Positions 17,434 through 28,126 of a stretch of DNA of 64,000 bases are shown here, piece after piece (positions within the stretch are counted from its first letter, which is position 1; each line of letters begins with the position of its first letter). A model generated the notes under the pieces. The model made no database searches. It saw nothing but the letters and a program-made list of their open reading frames with translations, and had not been told where the DNA came from. The translations under genes were made by a program, and so were the position numbers. Origin of the DNA: Candidatus Manganitrophus noduliformans (lineage in GTDB: Bacteria; Nitrospirota; Nitrospiria; SBBL01; Manganitrophaceae); contig NZ_VTOW01000001.1 in the NCBI RefSeq assembly GCF_012184425.1, forward strand, positions 496,001 to 560,000. Reading direction: 5' to 3'.

Positions 17434-17816
17434 TAGCCTATAGTGAATGTCGTTGGGACTTCTTTCCGACTCGGCTCTTCATCAGCATCTCCTCCTACAA
17501 CATTATTCGTTGGCCGGTCCAAAACGAAAGATCCGTCTCAGGTGGTTCACAAATTTTCTTCCATATCTGCTCAGAGCATTTCATTAAAAAAAACCATAAA
17601 AGGAATGATGGCCATAAGCTAATTGCCTACTCGTCTTACGATCCCTTCCTCGTTCAATTCTTATAATTAATGATGATGCGATCTAAACATATATCGATGA
17701 AGGTCATATTCGGATAAATCCTATCTGACATGCTCGCCCTTTTTACACTTTTAAACCATTTAATCAATACCTGAATAGAAACTGACTGTAAGATTTAATA
17801 TATCAAGGAGAAAAAG
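17434..17816 (+). promoter_or_regulatory. long untranslated leader of rho
   Basis: No convincing coding frame. The first ~150 nt are pyrimidine-rich and G-poor in places (TTCATCAGCATCTCCTCCTA), the kind of RNA Rho loads on, and the rest is AT-rich. A long leader fits the autoregulation by attenuation known for E. coli rho. A second -10-like TATAAT at 17662-17667 lacks a good -35. Function is inferred. Confidence 0.45.
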
Positions 17817-19064
17817 ATGAATCTTGCCGAACTGAAAGAGAAAAGCATTGCGGACCTGACTGAGGTGGCCAGGGAGCTGAAGATCGAAGGCGCGAGCAAC
17901 CTGAGAAAACAAGAGCTCATCTTTGCGATTCTGCAAGCCCAGTCCGAGAAAAATGGAACGATCTACGGCGAAGGGGTTCTGGAAACCCTTCCGGACGGCT
18001 TCGGATTTCTCCGGTCCCCCGATTACAATTACCTCCCCGGACCCGACGACATTTATGTCTCTCCCTCGCAGATCCGGCGATTCAATCTCCGAACAGGCGA
18101 TATCGTCTCCGGCCAGATCCGGCCTCCCAAGGAGAGCGAGCGCTACTTTGCGTTGCTGAAGGTAGAAAAGATCAACTACGAAGAGCCGGAGGTCGCGCGG
18201 GATAAGATCCTCTTCGACAACCTCACCCCGCTTTATCCGTTGGAGCGGATTAAGCTGGAGTACAGCCAGGAAGATTACTCGACCCGGGTGATGGATTTGA
18301 TCACCCCGATCGGAAAGGGACAGCGTGGATTAATCGTCGCCTCGCCCCGAACCGGTAAAACGATGCTGTTGCAGGCGATCGCAAAAGCGATCATGAAGAA
18401 TCATCCGGAGATCATTCTGATTGTTCTTCTCATCGATGAACGCCCTGAAGAGGTCACCGATATGCAGCGCCAGGTGAAGGGGGAGGTCGTCAGCTCCACC
18501 TTCGATGAGCCGGCCCAGCGGCACGTCCAGGTGGCCGAGATGGTCCTGGAAAAAGCGAAACGTCTGGTCGAGCACAAGCGGGACGTCGTCATCCTGCTCG
18601 ATTCGATCACCCGGTTGGCCCGCGCTTTCAACGCCGTGGTTCCGCCGAGCGGAAAGGTCCTCTCCGGCGGTTTGGATGCCAACGCCCTGCAACGGCCGAA
18701 GCGGTTCTTCGGATCGGCCCGAAACATCGAAAACGGCGGCAGTCTCACCATCATCGCCACCGCCCTGATCGATACCGGAAGCCGGATGGATGACGTCATC
18801 TTTGAAGAGTTCAAAGGAACGGGCAACATGGAGCTTCACCTCGACCGGAAATTGGCCGACCGCCGCATCTTCCCGTCGATCGACATGACCCTTTCCGGAA
18901 CACGTAAAGAAGAGTTGCTGGTCGATAAAGAAGACCTCAACAAGATGTGGATTCTCCGGAAGGTCTTGAGCCCCCTTTCGACAATTGAGTCGATGGAATT
19001 TTTATTCGACAAGATCAGGGGGACCAAAACGAATAAAGAATTCTTGGAATCGATGAACAAGTAA
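17817..19064 (+). CDS. rho: transcription termination factor Rho
   Basis: 415 residues, the usual length. Order: N-terminal helical domain ([20 protein letters not shown]), cold-shock-like RNA-binding domain ([36 protein letters not shown]), then the RecA-type ATPase with Walker A SPRTGKTM, the Q-loop/R-loop region and Walker [18 protein letters not shown] hexameric helicase that terminates transcription of C-rich, untranslated RNA. RBS AAGGAG lies before ATG 17817. It heads the rightward core block and has its own consensus promoter and long leader. There is no insertion in the N-terminal domain. Confidence 0.98.
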   Translation: MNLAELKEKSIADLTEVARELKIEGASNLRKQELIFAILQAQSEKNGTIYGEGVLETLPDGFGFLRSPDYNYLPGPDDIYVSPSQIRRFNLRTGDIVSGQIRPPKESERYFALLKVEKINYEEPEVARDKILFDNLTPLYPLERIKLEYSQEDYSTRVMDLITPIGKGQRGLIVASPRTGKTMLLQAIAKAIMKNHPEIILIVLLIDERPEEVTDMQRQVKGEVVSSTFDEPAQRHVQVAEMVLEKAKRLVEHKRDVVILLDSITRLARAFNAVVPPSGKVLSGGLDANALQRPKRFFGSARNIENGGSLTIIATALIDTGSRMDDVIFEEFKGTGNMELHLDRKLADRRIFPSIDMTLSGTRKEELLVDKEDLNKMWILRKVLSPLSTIESMEFLFDKIRGTKTNKEFLESMNK

Positions 19065-19071
19065 AAAGGGC

Positions 19072-19100
19072 TTGAAAGTAAACGTGATTTAAGCTATAAT
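19072..19100 (+). promoter_or_regulatory. sigma-70-like promoter of rpmE
   Basis: TTGAAA at 19072-19077, a 17-base spacer, then TATAAT at 19095-19100, immediately after the rho stop. It gives rpmE expression independent of rho. Confidence 0.7.
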
Positions 19101-19145
19101 CTCACGCTCGATCTATGCCCATTTATGAAATAAAAGGAGATTGCA

Positions 19146-19346
19146 ATGAAACCAGCCATTCACCCCGAATATAAAGAGGTGGAGATCACCTGTGCGTGCG
19201 GGGCGGTGCTTAAATCGAAGTCGACCCGAGGCGAAATCCGCCTTGAGATTTGCGCCTCCTGCCATCCTTTCTTCACCGGGACCCAGAAAATCATCGATAC
19301 CGAGGGCCGCGTCGAACGGTTCAAGAAGAAATACGCGAAGAAATAG
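19146..19346 (+). CDS. rpmE: ribosomal protein bL31 (zinc type)
   Basis: 66 residues, typical for L31. The zinc-binding cysteines are kept: ITCACG near residue 16 and [10 protein letters not shown] near residue 37, so this is the zinc-containing (C+) form. The C-terminus is basic ([12 protein letters not shown]). A large-subunit protein located at the inter-subunit bridge. RBS AAGGAG lies before ATG 19146. It has its own promoter upstream and a strong terminator downstream, so it can be transcribed as a single gene between rho and prfA. Confidence 0.97.
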   Translation: MKPAIHPEYKEVEITCACGAVLKSKSTRGEIRLEICASCHPFFTGTQKIIDTEGRVERFKKKYAKK

Positions 19347-19368
19347 CCCCCGACTTCCTCTTCCAGAG

Positions 19369-19391
19369 CCTGCCCGCCGGGCAGGTTTTTT
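19369..19391 (+). terminator. intrinsic terminator after rpmE
   Basis: Stem CCTGCCC/GGGCAGG (7 bp, loop GCC) followed by six T residues (19386-19391). Confidence 0.9.
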
Positions 19392-19460
19392 ATTTTCTCC
19401 TCTCTAAGTGGTCCAGGGTAAGCCTGGTATCTGAACTTAACCAAGCGGTACGGGAAAGAA

Positions 19461-20552
19461 ATGGTTCTCTCTAAAGAAGATTTCTTGACAGACAAACTGG
19501 AAGGAATCTTTAAAAAATACGAAGTGCTCGGCGCTCAGCTGTCCGACCCGAAGGTGCTGGCGAATCCGAAGGAGCAGATTCGTCTCGCGAAAGAACGGTC
19601 TGAATACGTGGAGACGATCCAGCAATACGAGACCTACAAGTCGCTTCTCAAGGAGATCGCGGAAGCCGATGAGGTCCGGCGGGATCCGGCGGCGGAGGCG
19701 GAATTGCGCGAAATGGCGGAGTCGGAGTGGAATACGCTTCAGCAGAAGAAAGAGGCGCAGGAAGCCATTCTCAGAAGGCTCCTTATTCCGAAAAACCCCC
19801 TGGACGATCGGAATCTCTTTCTCGAGATCCGCGCCGGGACGGGAGGCAACGAAGCGGCCCTTTTCGCGTCGGACCTTCTCCGGATGTACATGAAATATGC
19901 CGAGAAGAAGGGCTGGAAGGTGGAGATGATGGACTCCAGCGAGACTGGAATCGGAGGCTTGAAAGAGGTCATCCTCTCGGTTGCGGGAAAGGGGGCCTAT
20001 CGTCATTTCCAATACGAAAGCGGCGTTCATCGCGTTCAGCGGGTACCGGAGACGGAAGCGAGCGGGCGGATTCATACCTCCACCGTGACGGTCGCGGTCA
20101 TCCCCGAAGCGGAAGAGGTCGATATTCATATCGACCAGAAAGACCTGAGGATCGATACCTTCTGCTCTTCCGGACCGGGCGGCCAGAGCGTCAATACGAC
20201 CTATTCCGCCGTCCGGATCACCCATCTTCCGACCAACCTCGTCGTCTCCTGCCAGGATGAGCGATCCCAATTAAAAAACCGAACCAAGGCGATGCGGATC
20301 CTCCGATCCCGCCTGCTGGAAGTCGAGCGGGAGAAGCAAGAGGCGGAGATTGCAAAAAACAGGAAATCCCAGGTCGGGACCGGAGAGCGAAGCGAGAAAA
20401 TTCGCACCTACAATTTCAAGGAAAACAGGGTGACCGATCATCGGATCAACCTCTCCCTCTACCAGCTCGATCAGGTTCTTCAGGGAGAGCTGGACTCCCT
20501 TGTTCAGCCTCTCATCGCCGATGATGAGGCAAAGCAATTGGCCGAATCGTAA
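19461..20552 (+). CDS. prfA: peptide chain release factor 1
   Basis: 363 residues, standard for RF1. The codon-recognition P-x-T motif is present as RVPETEASGRIHTS, and the catalytic GGQ as SSGPGGQSVNTTYSAVRI. RF1 reads UAA and UAG and triggers peptidyl-tRNA hydrolysis. The N-terminal coiled-coil domain (residues 1-100) and the C-terminal NRKSQVGTGERSEKIRTYNF segment are intact. RBS GGGAAAG lies before ATG 19461. It is followed by prmC, the enzyme that methylates its GGQ glutamine, as in most bacteria. Confidence 0.98.
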   Translation: MVLSKEDFLTDKLEGIFKKYEVLGAQLSDPKVLANPKEQIRLAKERSEYVETIQQYETYKSLLKEIAEADEVRRDPAAEAELREMAESEWNTLQQKKEAQEAILRRLLIPKNPLDDRNLFLEIRAGTGGNEAALFASDLLRMYMKYAEKKGWKVEMMDSSETGIGGLKEVILSVAGKGAYRHFQYESGVHRVQRVPETEASGRIHTSTVTVAVIPEAEEVDIHIDQKDLRIDTFCSSGPGGQSVNTTYSAVRITHLPTNLVVSCQDERSQLKNRTKAMRILRSRLLEVEREKQEAEIAKNRKSQVGTGERSEKIRTYNFKENRVTDHRINLSLYQLDQVLQGELDSLVQPLIADDEAKQLAES

Positions 20553-20598
20553 TTCTTCCTGAATGGGATTGGAGACGAGCAACCCCGCTTCCTCCTGA

Positions 20599-21486
20599 AT
20601 GAAGATGCCGATCACCATGACAAAAGAAAAAACGGTCTCCGAACTTCTCGGCCAAGGAACCGCTTTCCTCGAAGCGCAAGGAATCGCCCTGCCCCGGCGG
20701 GAGGCCGAACTGCTCCTCTGCGCACTTCTCTCCTGCCGTAGAATCGATCTATATTTAGAACCTGCGCGGCCGATCGAGACCGATCAAGAGGGCCTCTTTC
20801 AATCATATTTAACGCGGCGCGCCCGGCGCGAGCCGATCCAATACATTACCGGTCAGGTCGATTTCTGCGGGCTCTCCATTTCGGTCCGCCCCGGGGTTTT
20901 TATTCCTCGGCCCGAGACCGAGCTGATCGTCGAGCGGGCGCGCACGATCTCGCCTGCTCCCTGTCGTATTCTCGATCTTTGCACCGGGAGCGGGGCGCTG
21001 GCGATTGCGCTGGCAAAAGAATTTCCCCACTCTCACGTTGTTGCCGCCGACATCGATGAAAGGCCCCTTGAGACGGCACGCGTAAATGCGGAGCGCCACG
21101 GCTGCCTTCCGCAGCTTTATTTCGTGCGGGGAGATCTCTTCGCGCCGCTTCAAGCGGGAGCGGATCGGTTTGATCTCATCGTTTGCAATCCCCCTTATAT
21201 CCCAGAGCGAGATCGACCCACCCTTCAACCGGAGGTGCGCGATTTCGAGCCGGCGCAGGCCCTCTTCGCGCCGGAGGAGGGAACCGCCTTTTATCGGCGT
21301 ATTCTGAGGAAAGCCCCTTCTTTTCTCACGCAAGAAGGATCTCTCCTCTTTGAGCTCGGGGCGGGGCAGGCGGCCTGGTTCCAAGCCTATGCCGCGCAGG
21401 AGACGATGTTCAGCGCAACCTTTCTCCAAGATCCGGCCGGGATCGATCGGATCGCTGTCTGCCGGAGACGAGGCGCCGATGGATAA
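20599..21486 (+). CDS. prmC: release factor glutamine methyltransferase PrmC
   Basis: 295 residues. SAM motif I is [16 protein letters not shown], and the substrate-binding NPPY motif is [14 protein letters not shown]. It methylates the GGQ glutamine of release factors. The N-terminal helical domain ([18 protein letters not shown]) and the [12 protein letters not shown] segment are as expected. Three in-frame ATGs occur near the start (20599, 20605, 20617); none has a clear ribosome-binding site, so the start is uncertain by six residues. The last codons overlap the start of murA by eight bases, so the two are translationally coupled. Confidence 0.96.
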   Translation: MKMPITMTKEKTVSELLGQGTAFLEAQGIALPRREAELLLCALLSCRRIDLYLEPARPIETDQEGLFQSYLTRRARREPIQYITGQVDFCGLSISVRPGVFIPRPETELIVERARTISPAPCRILDLCTGSGALAIALAKEFPHSHVVAADIDERPLETARVNAERHGCLPQLYFVRGDLFAPLQAGADRFDLIVCNPPYIPERDRPTLQPEVRDFEPAQALFAPEEGTAFYRRILRKAPSFLTQEGSLLFELGAGQAAWFQAYAAQETMFSATFLQDPAGIDRIAVCRRRGADG

Positions 21487-22735
21487 GATCGTCATCCAGG
21501 GGGGGGCTCCTCTCATCGGCGAGATTGAGGTCAGCGGGGCGAAAAACGCGGCGCTCCCCATCTTAGCGGCGACCCTTCTCTCTTCCGAACCGCAAACCCT
21601 GCTCGGTATTCCGAAGTTGATGGATGTCGCCACGACCAAGAAGCTGCTACAGCGAATGGGAGCGGAGATCAGCGAGCAGGAGGGGGTCCATTCGGTTCAG
21701 GTCAAGACGATCAAGAGTTGCGAGGCCCCTTATGATCTCGTCAAGACGATGCGGGCCTCCATTCTGGTCTTGGGGCCGCTGGTGGCCCGCTGCGGCGAGG
21801 CCCATGTCTCTCTTCCCGGCGGCTGCGCCATCGGCGCGCGCCCCATTCAGCTCCACCTCACCGCGCTGGAGAAGATGGGGGCCGAGATCAAGATCGAGCA
21901 TGGGATGATCCATGCCAAGGCGGGCAAACTAAAGGGGGCCAAGATCTATTTTGATCTCCCGACCGTGACCGGAACGGAAAATTTGATGATGGCCGCGACC
22001 CTGGCGGAGGGGACGACGACGTTGGAGAATGCCGCCTGCGAGCCGGAGATCACCGATCTTGCGCAGTTTCTCAACGCCTGCGGCGCGCGGATCGAGGGGG
22101 CGGGGACCGACCGAATCACCATCCAAGGGGTTGCCGCGCTGAAGCGTGCCTCTTACCGGGTGATGCCCGATCGGATCGAGGCGGGGACCTTCATGATCGC
22201 CGCGGCGATCACAAAAGGGGACCTGGTGATCCGCCACGGCCGCGCGGAACATCTGGCCAGCGTCATCGAGAAGCTCCGGGCGGCGGGGGCGACCGTGACG
22301 GAGGAGAAAGATCTCCTTCGGGTCAAAGGGGGCGCCGTCCATGCGGTCGATGTGAAGACCCTCCCCTATCCCGGATTTCCGACCGACATGCAGGCGCAGA
22401 TGATGGCGCTGATGTCGATTTCGGACGGCCTCTCCGTCGTCACCGAAACGATCTTCGAGAACCGCTTCAACCATGTCGCCGAGCTTCGCCGGATGGGGGC
22501 GGAGATTCGGCTGGAGGGAAATCACGCTGTGATCAAAGGGGTGCAGAAGCTGTCGGGGGCGCCGGTGATGGCGTCGGATCTTCGGGCGAGCGCCTCGTTG
22601 ATCTTGGCCGGCCTGGTAGCGCAAGGAGAGACCGAGGTGCTCCGGATTTATCATCTCGATCGGGGATACGAGCGGATCGAGGAGAAGCTCTCGAAAGTCG
22701 GGGCTTCGATCCGCCGGGTGAAAGGAGCGGCCTAG
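21479..22735 (+). CDS. murA: UDP-N-acetylglucosamine 1-carboxyvinyltransferase
   Basis: 418 residues, standard for MurA, which transfers enolpyruvate from PEP to UDP-GlcNAc in the first committed step of peptidoglycan synthesis. ATG 21479 gives MDKIVIQGG; longer in-frame starts run into prmC and are not credible. The catalytic Cys (about residue 115) is in [11 protein letters not shown], so it should be sensitive to fosfomycin. Other landmarks: [25 protein letters not shown] and [12 protein letters not shown]. The stop is immediately followed by the hisG ATG with no gap. Confidence 0.98.
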   Translation: MDKIVIQGGAPLIGEIEVSGAKNAALPILAATLLSSEPQTLLGIPKLMDVATTKKLLQRMGAEISEQEGVHSVQVKTIKSCEAPYDLVKTMRASILVLGPLVARCGEAHVSLPGGCAIGARPIQLHLTALEKMGAEIKIEHGMIHAKAGKLKGAKIYFDLPTVTGTENLMMAATLAEGTTTLENAACEPEITDLAQFLNACGARIEGAGTDRITIQGVAALKRASYRVMPDRIEAGTFMIAAAITKGDLVIRHGRAEHLASVIEKLRAAGATVTEEKDLLRVKGGAVHAVDVKTLPYPGFPTDMQAQMMALMSISDGLSVVTETIFENRFNHVAELRRMGAEIRLEGNHAVIKGVQKLSGAPVMASDLRASASLILAGLVAQGETEVLRIYHLDRGYERIEEKLSKVGASIRRVKGAA

Positions 22736-23419
22736 ATGGAGAAGCCGACCCTCACGATCGCACTGTCAAAGGGGAGACTCCTTGGGCTGACGATCCCCTT
22801 TCTCGGCCAACTCGGGATTGTTCCGGCGGAACTGACCGAAGAGAGCCGCCGTCTCACCTTCGACGTCCCGGAGAAGAAGATCAAAATCATCCTCGTCCGG
22901 GCGACCGATGTTCCGACCTATGTCGAATACGGCGCCGCCGACGTCGGGATCGTCGGAAAAGATCTTTTGCTGGAGCAGATGCGGGACGTTTATGAGCCGG
23001 TCGATTTAGGATACGGCTTCTGCCGGATCGTTCTGGCGGGTCCGAGCGGCAATGGGAACGGGGAGCGGCCGAACGGGCACTCCAAGCTGCGCGTCGCAAC
23101 GAAGTATCCGAACATCACCGAGCGCTATTTCCTGGAGAAGGGAATCCCGATCGAGATCATCAAGCTCTACGGCTCGATCGAGCTGGCGCCGCTAGTCGGA
23201 TTGGCCGATCAGATCGTCGATCTCACCTCCAGCGGGGAAACGCTCCGGACGCATCATCTCGGCGTGGTCGATGAGATCGCCCAATGCACCGCCCGGCTGA
23301 TCGTCAATCGCGCCAGCCTGAAGATCAAATATCCGGCCGTGCAGAAGTTGATGGAGGCGGTGAAGAAGGAATTAAAAAAGAGCGGCAGTCGGGAATCGAA
23401 GGTCAAGGTTCACCGGTAG
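22736..23419 (+). CDS. hisG: ATP phosphoribosyltransferase, short form
   Basis: 227 residues, the short (HisGS) form lacking the C-terminal regulatory domain. It makes N1-(5-phosphoribosyl)-ATP from ATP and PRPP. Landmarks: LTIALSKGRLL, ATDVPTYVEYGAADVGIVGKD, RVATKYPNITERYF and the PRPP-binding VDLTSSGETLRTHHL. A short Gly/Asn-rich insert (SGNGNGERPNGHS, about residues 103-115) is unusual. Short-form HisG normally needs HisZ as regulatory subunit, and no hisZ is in this window. It starts directly after the murA stop. Confidence 0.97.
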   Translation: MEKPTLTIALSKGRLLGLTIPFLGQLGIVPAELTEESRRLTFDVPEKKIKIILVRATDVPTYVEYGAADVGIVGKDLLLEQMRDVYEPVDLGYGFCRIVLAGPSGNGNGERPNGHSKLRVATKYPNITERYFLEKGIPIEIIKLYGSIELAPLVGLADQIVDLTSSGETLRTHHLGVVDEIAQCTARLIVNRASLKIKYPAVQKLMEAVKKELKKSGSRESKVKVHR

Positions 23420-23442
23420 AAAAAGGGATACGAGGTCGAACA

Positions 23443-24738
23443 ATGATGAAGACGGTTCATGTCGAAGATCGGCGGTTTAAGGCGGTTTATCGGAAGGTGC
23501 TCCATCGATTGGATGTCGGGGACCGGACAATCGAAAAGACCGTTCGAAAGATCCTCGATGACGTTCGGGAAAAAGGAGATAAGGCGGTTCTGCGTTATAC
23601 AGAAAAATTCGATCGGCTGAAACTCACCCCGGACCAGATGCGGGTCGATGCAGATCAGACTCGGCGGGCCTATGAGAAGGCCGATCCCGCCGTCGTGGAG
23701 AGCCTCCAATATGCCGCCGACCGGATTACCGCTTTCCATGAAAAACAGAAGAAAGAAGGGTTTACCGTTCAGAACGACGGGATCTATCTTGCCCAGCGGG
23801 TCCATCCGATCGAGCGGGTCGGACTGTATGTCCCCGGCGGGAAGGCGGCCTATCCCTCTTCTGTTTTGATGAACGCCATCCCCGCCCGGGTCGCGGGGGT
23901 TCCTCGCCTGGTGATCGTCTCCCCCTCTCCGGACGGGGTGCTCAATCCCTACATGCTCATCGCCGCCGATATTGCCGGCGTAACGGAGATCTACCGGATC
24001 GGCGGGGTGCAGGCGGTCGGCGCCTTGGCGTATGGGACCGAGACGATTCCCAAGGTCGATAAAATCGTCGGGCCGGGGAATCAATACGTCGCCGCCGCCA
24101 AGCGGTTGGTGTACGGTTTGGTCGATATCGATATGATCGCCGGCCCCAGCGAGTTGCTGATCATCGCCGACGACCGGGCCAACCCGACCTATGTCGCCTC
24201 GGATCTTCTCTCGCAAGCGGAGCATGATGAGGAGGCGGTGGTAATCTTCCTGGCGACTTCCAAATCGCTCGTCGAGAAGGTGGAGCGGGAGATGAAGGCG
24301 CAGCTCGCCCGGCTTCCCCGGAAGAAGATCGCCACGACCTCGCTGCGGCATCATGGCGTCACCTTCATCGTTCCCGATTTAAAGCAAGCGATCGCGATGT
24401 CGAACGAGATCGCCCCGGAGCATCTCTCCCTCTTCGTGGCCGAGCCGTTCGCCTACCTCGACGGCATCGTCCATGCCGGCTCGGTCTTTCTCGGCGAGCA
24501 GACGCCGCAGGCGCTCGGCGATTATATCGCGGGGCCGAACCACGTTCTCCCGACCGGCGGGACGGCGCGGTTCTTCTCGCCGCTCTGCGTCGATGACTTC
24601 GTGAAGCGCAGCAGCGTGATTTCGTACAGCCGGGAAGCGCTGGAGAAAAGCGGCCAACACCTCGTCCGGATCGCGGAGGTGGAAGGATTGGAGGCGCACG
24701 CCAACATGGTCCGAATTCGGGTGAACAATAATGCGTAA
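23443..24738 (+). CDS. hisD: histidinol dehydrogenase
   Basis: 431 residues, the usual length, from ATG 23443; an upstream in-frame extension overlaps hisG and is rejected. It oxidises L-histidinol to L-histidine with NAD and zinc. Landmarks: [74 protein letters not shown] with zinc-ligand His, [10 protein letters not shown], and [15 protein letters not shown]. No hisC lies next to it, so histidinol-phosphate aminotransferase must be supplied elsewhere. Its last codons overlap hisB by eight bases. Confidence 0.98.
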   Translation: MMKTVHVEDRRFKAVYRKVLHRLDVGDRTIEKTVRKILDDVREKGDKAVLRYTEKFDRLKLTPDQMRVDADQTRRAYEKADPAVVESLQYAADRITAFHEKQKKEGFTVQNDGIYLAQRVHPIERVGLYVPGGKAAYPSSVLMNAIPARVAGVPRLVIVSPSPDGVLNPYMLIAADIAGVTEIYRIGGVQAVGALAYGTETIPKVDKIVGPGNQYVAAAKRLVYGLVDIDMIAGPSELLIIADDRANPTYVASDLLSQAEHDEEAVVIFLATSKSLVEKVEREMKAQLARLPRKKIATTSLRHHGVTFIVPDLKQAIAMSNEIAPEHLSLFVAEPFAYLDGIVHAGSVFLGEQTPQALGDYIAGPNHVLPTGGTARFFSPLCVDDFVKRSSVISYSREALEKSGQHLVRIAEVEGLEAHANMVRIRVNNNA

Positions 24739-25315
24739 CGGCGCCGTGACACGGGAGACAAAAGAGACGCAAATCACCATCCAGATCGACCTGGACGGGG
24801 CTGGGAAGTATCAGGTCGAGACCCCCTTCCCGTTTCTGAATCACATGCTCTCCGCTTTTGCGAAGCATGGCTACTTCGATCTGACGGTGAAGGCGAAGGG
24901 AGATGTCGAGATCGACGATCACCACACCGTCGAAGATATCGGGATCGTTCTCGGCGAGACGCTCGCCAAGGCCTGGGGGGAGAAGCGGGGAATCCGGCGG
25001 TTCGGCCATGCGTCGATTCCGCTCGATGAGGCGCTGGCCGAGGTGACGGTCGATCTTTCGGGCCGTCCCTATCTCGTCTACCAGGTGAAAATGCCGAAAA
25101 AGAAGATCAAGGAGTTCGATACCGATTTGGTGGAGCATTTCTTCCGCGCCGTCGTCGATCAATGCAAGATCAACCTCCACATCAACCTTCACTATGGAAA
25201 AGATCCGCACCACATCCTGGAGGCGATCTTCAAAGGCTTCGGCCGGGCGCTCGATGAAGCGACGCAGATCGATCCCCGGTTGAAGGGGGTCGCTTCGACG
25301 AAGGGAAAGCTCTAA
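24731..25315 (+). CDS. hisB: imidazoleglycerol-phosphate dehydratase
   Basis: 194 residues, the monofunctional HisB dehydratase without a phosphatase domain. The manganese-binding motifs are visible: [28 protein letters not shown] and the mirrored [11 protein letters not shown] / [17 protein letters not shown]. Converts imidazoleglycerol phosphate to imidazoleacetol phosphate. The separate histidinol-phosphate phosphatase step must be performed by another gene. It overlaps hisD at the start and is 11 bases before hisH. Confidence 0.97.
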   Translation: MRNGAVTRETKETQITIQIDLDGAGKYQVETPFPFLNHMLSAFAKHGYFDLTVKAKGDVEIDDHHTVEDIGIVLGETLAKAWGEKRGIRRFGHASIPLDEALAEVTVDLSGRPYLVYQVKMPKKKIKEFDTDLVEHFFRAVVDQCKINLHINLHYGKDPHHILEAIFKGFGRALDEATQIDPRLKGVASTKGKL

Positions 25316-25326
25316 TATTCTCACGT

Positions 25327-25935
25327 ATGAAAATCGTCATTGTCGATTATGGGTCGGGGAATCTTCGGAGCGTTCAGAAGGGGTTTGAGCGGGCGGGGTA
25401 TGCCGCCGTGGTTACTTCAGATCCGAAGGCGGTCTCGGACGCAACCCATCTGGTGGTGCCGGGGGTGGGGGCCTTTCCGGAGTGCATGAAGAACCTCGAC
25501 ACGCTTCGTCTTCTCAAACCGATCACCGAATCGATCCGGGCGGGAAAACCGTACCTTGGCATCTGCCTGGGACTTCAGATTCTCTTTACGGAGGGGATGG
25601 AGTTCGGGTCCCATCCGGGGCTCGATCTGGTACCGGGGCAGGTGGTCCGATTCCCGGAGGGAGATTTGAAAGTTCCCCACATGGGATGGAATCAGATCCG
25701 GATCGAAAAGAAGAGCCCCGTTTTGGAGGGAATTCCGGACGGCGCCTATTTCTATTTCGTCCACTCCTACTACGGGGCTCCGAAAAAAAATAATTGGGTG
25801 GCGACGACCACCGACTACGGCGTCCGTTTTCCCTCGGCGATCGCGCACGAGAACGTATTCGCCTGCCAGTTCCATCCGGAGAAGAGCCAACGGATGGGGC
25901 TTCAGATGCTTGCCAATTTCGCAAAATTGAATTAG
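25327..25935 (+). CDS. hisH: imidazole glycerol phosphate synthase, glutaminase subunit
   Basis: 202 residues, class I glutamine amidotransferase. The nucleophile is in YLGICLGLQILF (Cys ~80) and the catalytic His/Glu pair in CQFHPEKSQ near the C-terminus. IVDYGSGNLRSV is the typical N-terminus. It releases ammonia from glutamine and channels it to HisF, encoded two genes downstream. Start ATG 25327; the stop is nine bases before hisA. Confidence 0.98.
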   Translation: MKIVIVDYGSGNLRSVQKGFERAGYAAVVTSDPKAVSDATHLVVPGVGAFPECMKNLDTLRLLKPITESIRAGKPYLGICLGLQILFTEGMEFGSHPGLDLVPGQVVRFPEGDLKVPHMGWNQIRIEKKSPVLEGIPDGAYFYFVHSYYGAPKKNNWVATTTDYGVRFPSAIAHENVFACQFHPEKSQRMGLQMLANFAKLN

Positions 25936-25944
25936 GGAGGGAAG

Positions 25945-26673
25945 ATGATTGTAATCCCTGCGATCGATATCAAAGGCGGACGCTGCGTCCGGCTGATACA
26001 AGGGGCGATGGATTCCGAGACGGTCTTCTCCGAAGATCCGGTCGCCATGGCGCAACAGTGGGAGTCCCAGGGGGCCGAGCGGCTTCATCTGGTCGATCTC
26101 GACGGCGCGGTCAGCGGCGCAACGGTCCATTATGACTTGATCGAGCGGATCATCAAAGCGGTGAAGATTCCGGTTCAGGTCGGCGGCGGGATTCGCAGCC
26201 TCAATCGGATCGAGCATTATCTCTCGGCCGGGGCGGCGGCCGTGATCCTGGGGACGGCGGCGCTGCAGAACGAACCGCTGGTGAAAGAGGCGACGCGGAA
26301 ATTTCCGCGTCGGATCATCGCCGGGATCGATTCAAAAAAGGGGCGGGTCGCCGTCCGCGGCTGGACGGAGGTCCATCCGGAGGAGGCGGCGACGCTGGCG
26401 GTTCGGATGGAGGAGGCGGGGGTCGCGGCGCTGATCCTGACCGATATCGAAAAAGACGGGATGCTCGCCGGTCCCAACATCGGGCTTTTCCGGGAGATCG
26501 GCATGCAGGTGGAGATCCCGATCATTGCATCGGGGGGGGTCACCACCCTACCGCAGATTCAGCAGCTCGCCGAGATCCCGGGGGTCGAGGGGGCGATCGT
26601 CGGAAAGGCCCTCTACACCGGGGCCCTCTCGCTTCCGAAAGCCTTGGCGGCGCTCCGGGGAGAAGAAGCCTGA
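25945..26673 (+). CDS. hisA: ProFAR isomerase
   Basis: 242 residues, a TIM barrel. [16 protein letters not shown] (catalytic Asp in the first strand) and [12 protein letters not shown] are HisA hallmarks; phosphate-binding loops are VGGGIRS and SGGVTTL. It isomerises ProFAR to PRFAR. GGGAGGGAAG precedes ATG 25945. Its stop overlaps the hisF start (TGATG), so the two paralogous barrels are translationally coupled. Confidence 0.98.
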   Translation: MIVIPAIDIKGGRCVRLIQGAMDSETVFSEDPVAMAQQWESQGAERLHLVDLDGAVSGATVHYDLIERIIKAVKIPVQVGGGIRSLNRIEHYLSAGAAAVILGTAALQNEPLVKEATRKFPRRIIAGIDSKKGRVAVRGWTEVHPEEAATLAVRMEEAGVAALILTDIEKDGMLAGPNIGLFREIGMQVEIPIIASGGVTTLPQIQQLAEIPGVEGAIVGKALYTGALSLPKALAALRGEEA

Positions 26674-27434
26674 TGCTCGCGAAGCGGATCATTCCGTGCC
26701 TCGACGTAAAGGGGGGGCGGGTCGTCAAAGGGGTGAGCTTCGTCAATCTCAAAGACGCCGGCGATCCGGTGGAGATCGCCAAGCTCTACGAGGCGCAGGG
26801 GGCCGATGAGCTCTGCTTTCTCGACATCACCGCCTCTTCCGATGAGCGGGAGATTCTGCTCGATATCGTCCGGCGAACCGCCGAGGAGGTCTCGATGCCG
26901 CTGACGGTCGGCGGCGGGGTCCGGACCCTCGAAGATGTCCGGACGCTTCTCGCCGCGGGGGCCGATAAGGTCTCGATCAACACCGCCGCCGTGCAGAACC
27001 CGGCGTTCGTCCGGGAGGCGGCGCTTCAGTTCGGCAGCTCCACGATTGTCGTCGCCATCGATGCGAAGCGCAGGGATGAAAACGGCTGGGAACTGTTCAC
27101 CCACGGCGGACGGAAGGCGACCGGAATCGACGCCGTCGAGTGGGCCAAGCGGATGGAGACGGCCGGCTGCGGGGAGATCCTCCTCACCAGCATGGACCGG
27201 GACGGAACGACGCAGGGATACGATCTGGCGCTGACCCGCGCGGTGGCCGAAGCGGTTCATGTTCCGATCATCGCCTCCGGGGGGGTGGGGACTTTGGATC
27301 ACCTCTATGAAGGGATCGCCGTCGGAAAAGCCGACGCCGTGCTGGCGGCCTCGATCTTTCACTATCAGACCTATTCCGTTCCGCAGGCGAAAGCCTATCT
27401 CTCGAAGAAGGGGGTGCCGGTCCGGCTCGTATGA
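26673..27434 (+). CDS. hisF: imidazole glycerol phosphate synthase, cyclase subunit
   Basis: 253 residues, a TIM barrel. [17 protein letters not shown] carries the catalytic Asp11-type residue, [12 protein letters not shown] and [18 protein letters not shown] the second one, and the phosphate loops are [10 protein letters not shown] and ASGGVGTL. It uses ammonia from HisH to form imidazole glycerol phosphate and AICAR. Its stop overlaps hisIE (ATGA). Confidence 0.98.
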   Translation: MLAKRIIPCLDVKGGRVVKGVSFVNLKDAGDPVEIAKLYEAQGADELCFLDITASSDEREILLDIVRRTAEEVSMPLTVGGGVRTLEDVRTLLAAGADKVSINTAAVQNPAFVREAALQFGSSTIVVAIDAKRRDENGWELFTHGGRKATGIDAVEWAKRMETAGCGEILLTSMDRDGTTQGYDLALTRAVAEAVHVPIIASGGVGTLDHLYEGIAVGKADAVLAASIFHYQTYSVPQAKAYLSKKGVPVRLV

Positions 27435-28117
27435 AAAAGAAAGCCGATCCGCTTAAATTCTCGCGCGGTCTCATCCCCGCCGTCATCGTCGATCATCGGA
27501 AGAAAGATGTTTTGATGGTCGCCTACATGAGCCCCGCCTCGCTTCAGAAAACGCTCCAAACGGGGGAGACCCACTTCTGGAGCCGCTCCCGAAAAAAATT
27601 GTGGCGAAAAGGGGAAACTTCGGGCCATGTCCAGAGGGTGAAGGCCATTTACACCGATTGTGATCAAGACACCCTCTTGATCGAAGTCGAACAGGTCGGT
27701 GTCGCCTGCCACACCGGGAGCCGCTCCTGCTTTTTTGAGAAGATCACCCCCAACGGCGCAAAGCCGACTGCTCCATCGAAACCGGACCTTCCTGTTTTCG
27801 AGGCGCTTTATCAGACGATCTCGGATCGGAAACGGCGCCCCTCTCCGAAGTCATACACCACCACCCTTTTCGAGGGGGGAATCGATCGGATCTTGAAGAA
27901 GGTGGGGGAGGAGGCGGGCGAGTTTATGATCAGCGCGAAGAATCGAGACAAAAAAGCGGTGGTCCACGAAACGGCCGATCTCCTTTATCATCTCTGGGTC
28001 GCGCTGAACCATCATCAGATCCCGCTCAAAGCCATTGAAGCGGAGCTTCGCCGGCGATCGTCTCAATCGGGGTTGGCCGAAAAAAAATCAAGGACTCAAG
28101 TGAGGAAAAAACCATAG
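27431..28117 (+). CDS. hisIE: bifunctional phosphoribosyl-AMP cyclohydrolase / phosphoribosyl-ATP diphosphatase
   Basis: 228 residues. Residues 1-115 are HisI (PRA-CH): [51 protein letters not shown] and [10 protein letters not shown] with metal-ligand cysteines. Residues ~125-215 are HisE (PRA-PH): [40 protein letters not shown]. Together these are the second and third steps of histidine synthesis. A Lys/Arg-rich tail follows. It overlaps hisF at the start, and the HIT gene follows after nine bases. Confidence 0.97.
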   Translation: MKKKADPLKFSRGLIPAVIVDHRKKDVLMVAYMSPASLQKTLQTGETHFWSRSRKKLWRKGETSGHVQRVKAIYTDCDQDTLLIEVEQVGVACHTGSRSCFFEKITPNGAKPTAPSKPDLPVFEALYQTISDRKRRPSPKSYTTTLFEGGIDRILKKVGEEAGEFMISAKNRDKKAVVHETADLLYHLWVALNHHQIPLKAIEAELRRRSSQSGLAEKKSRTQVRKKP

Positions 28118-28126
28118 CGAGGAGTC

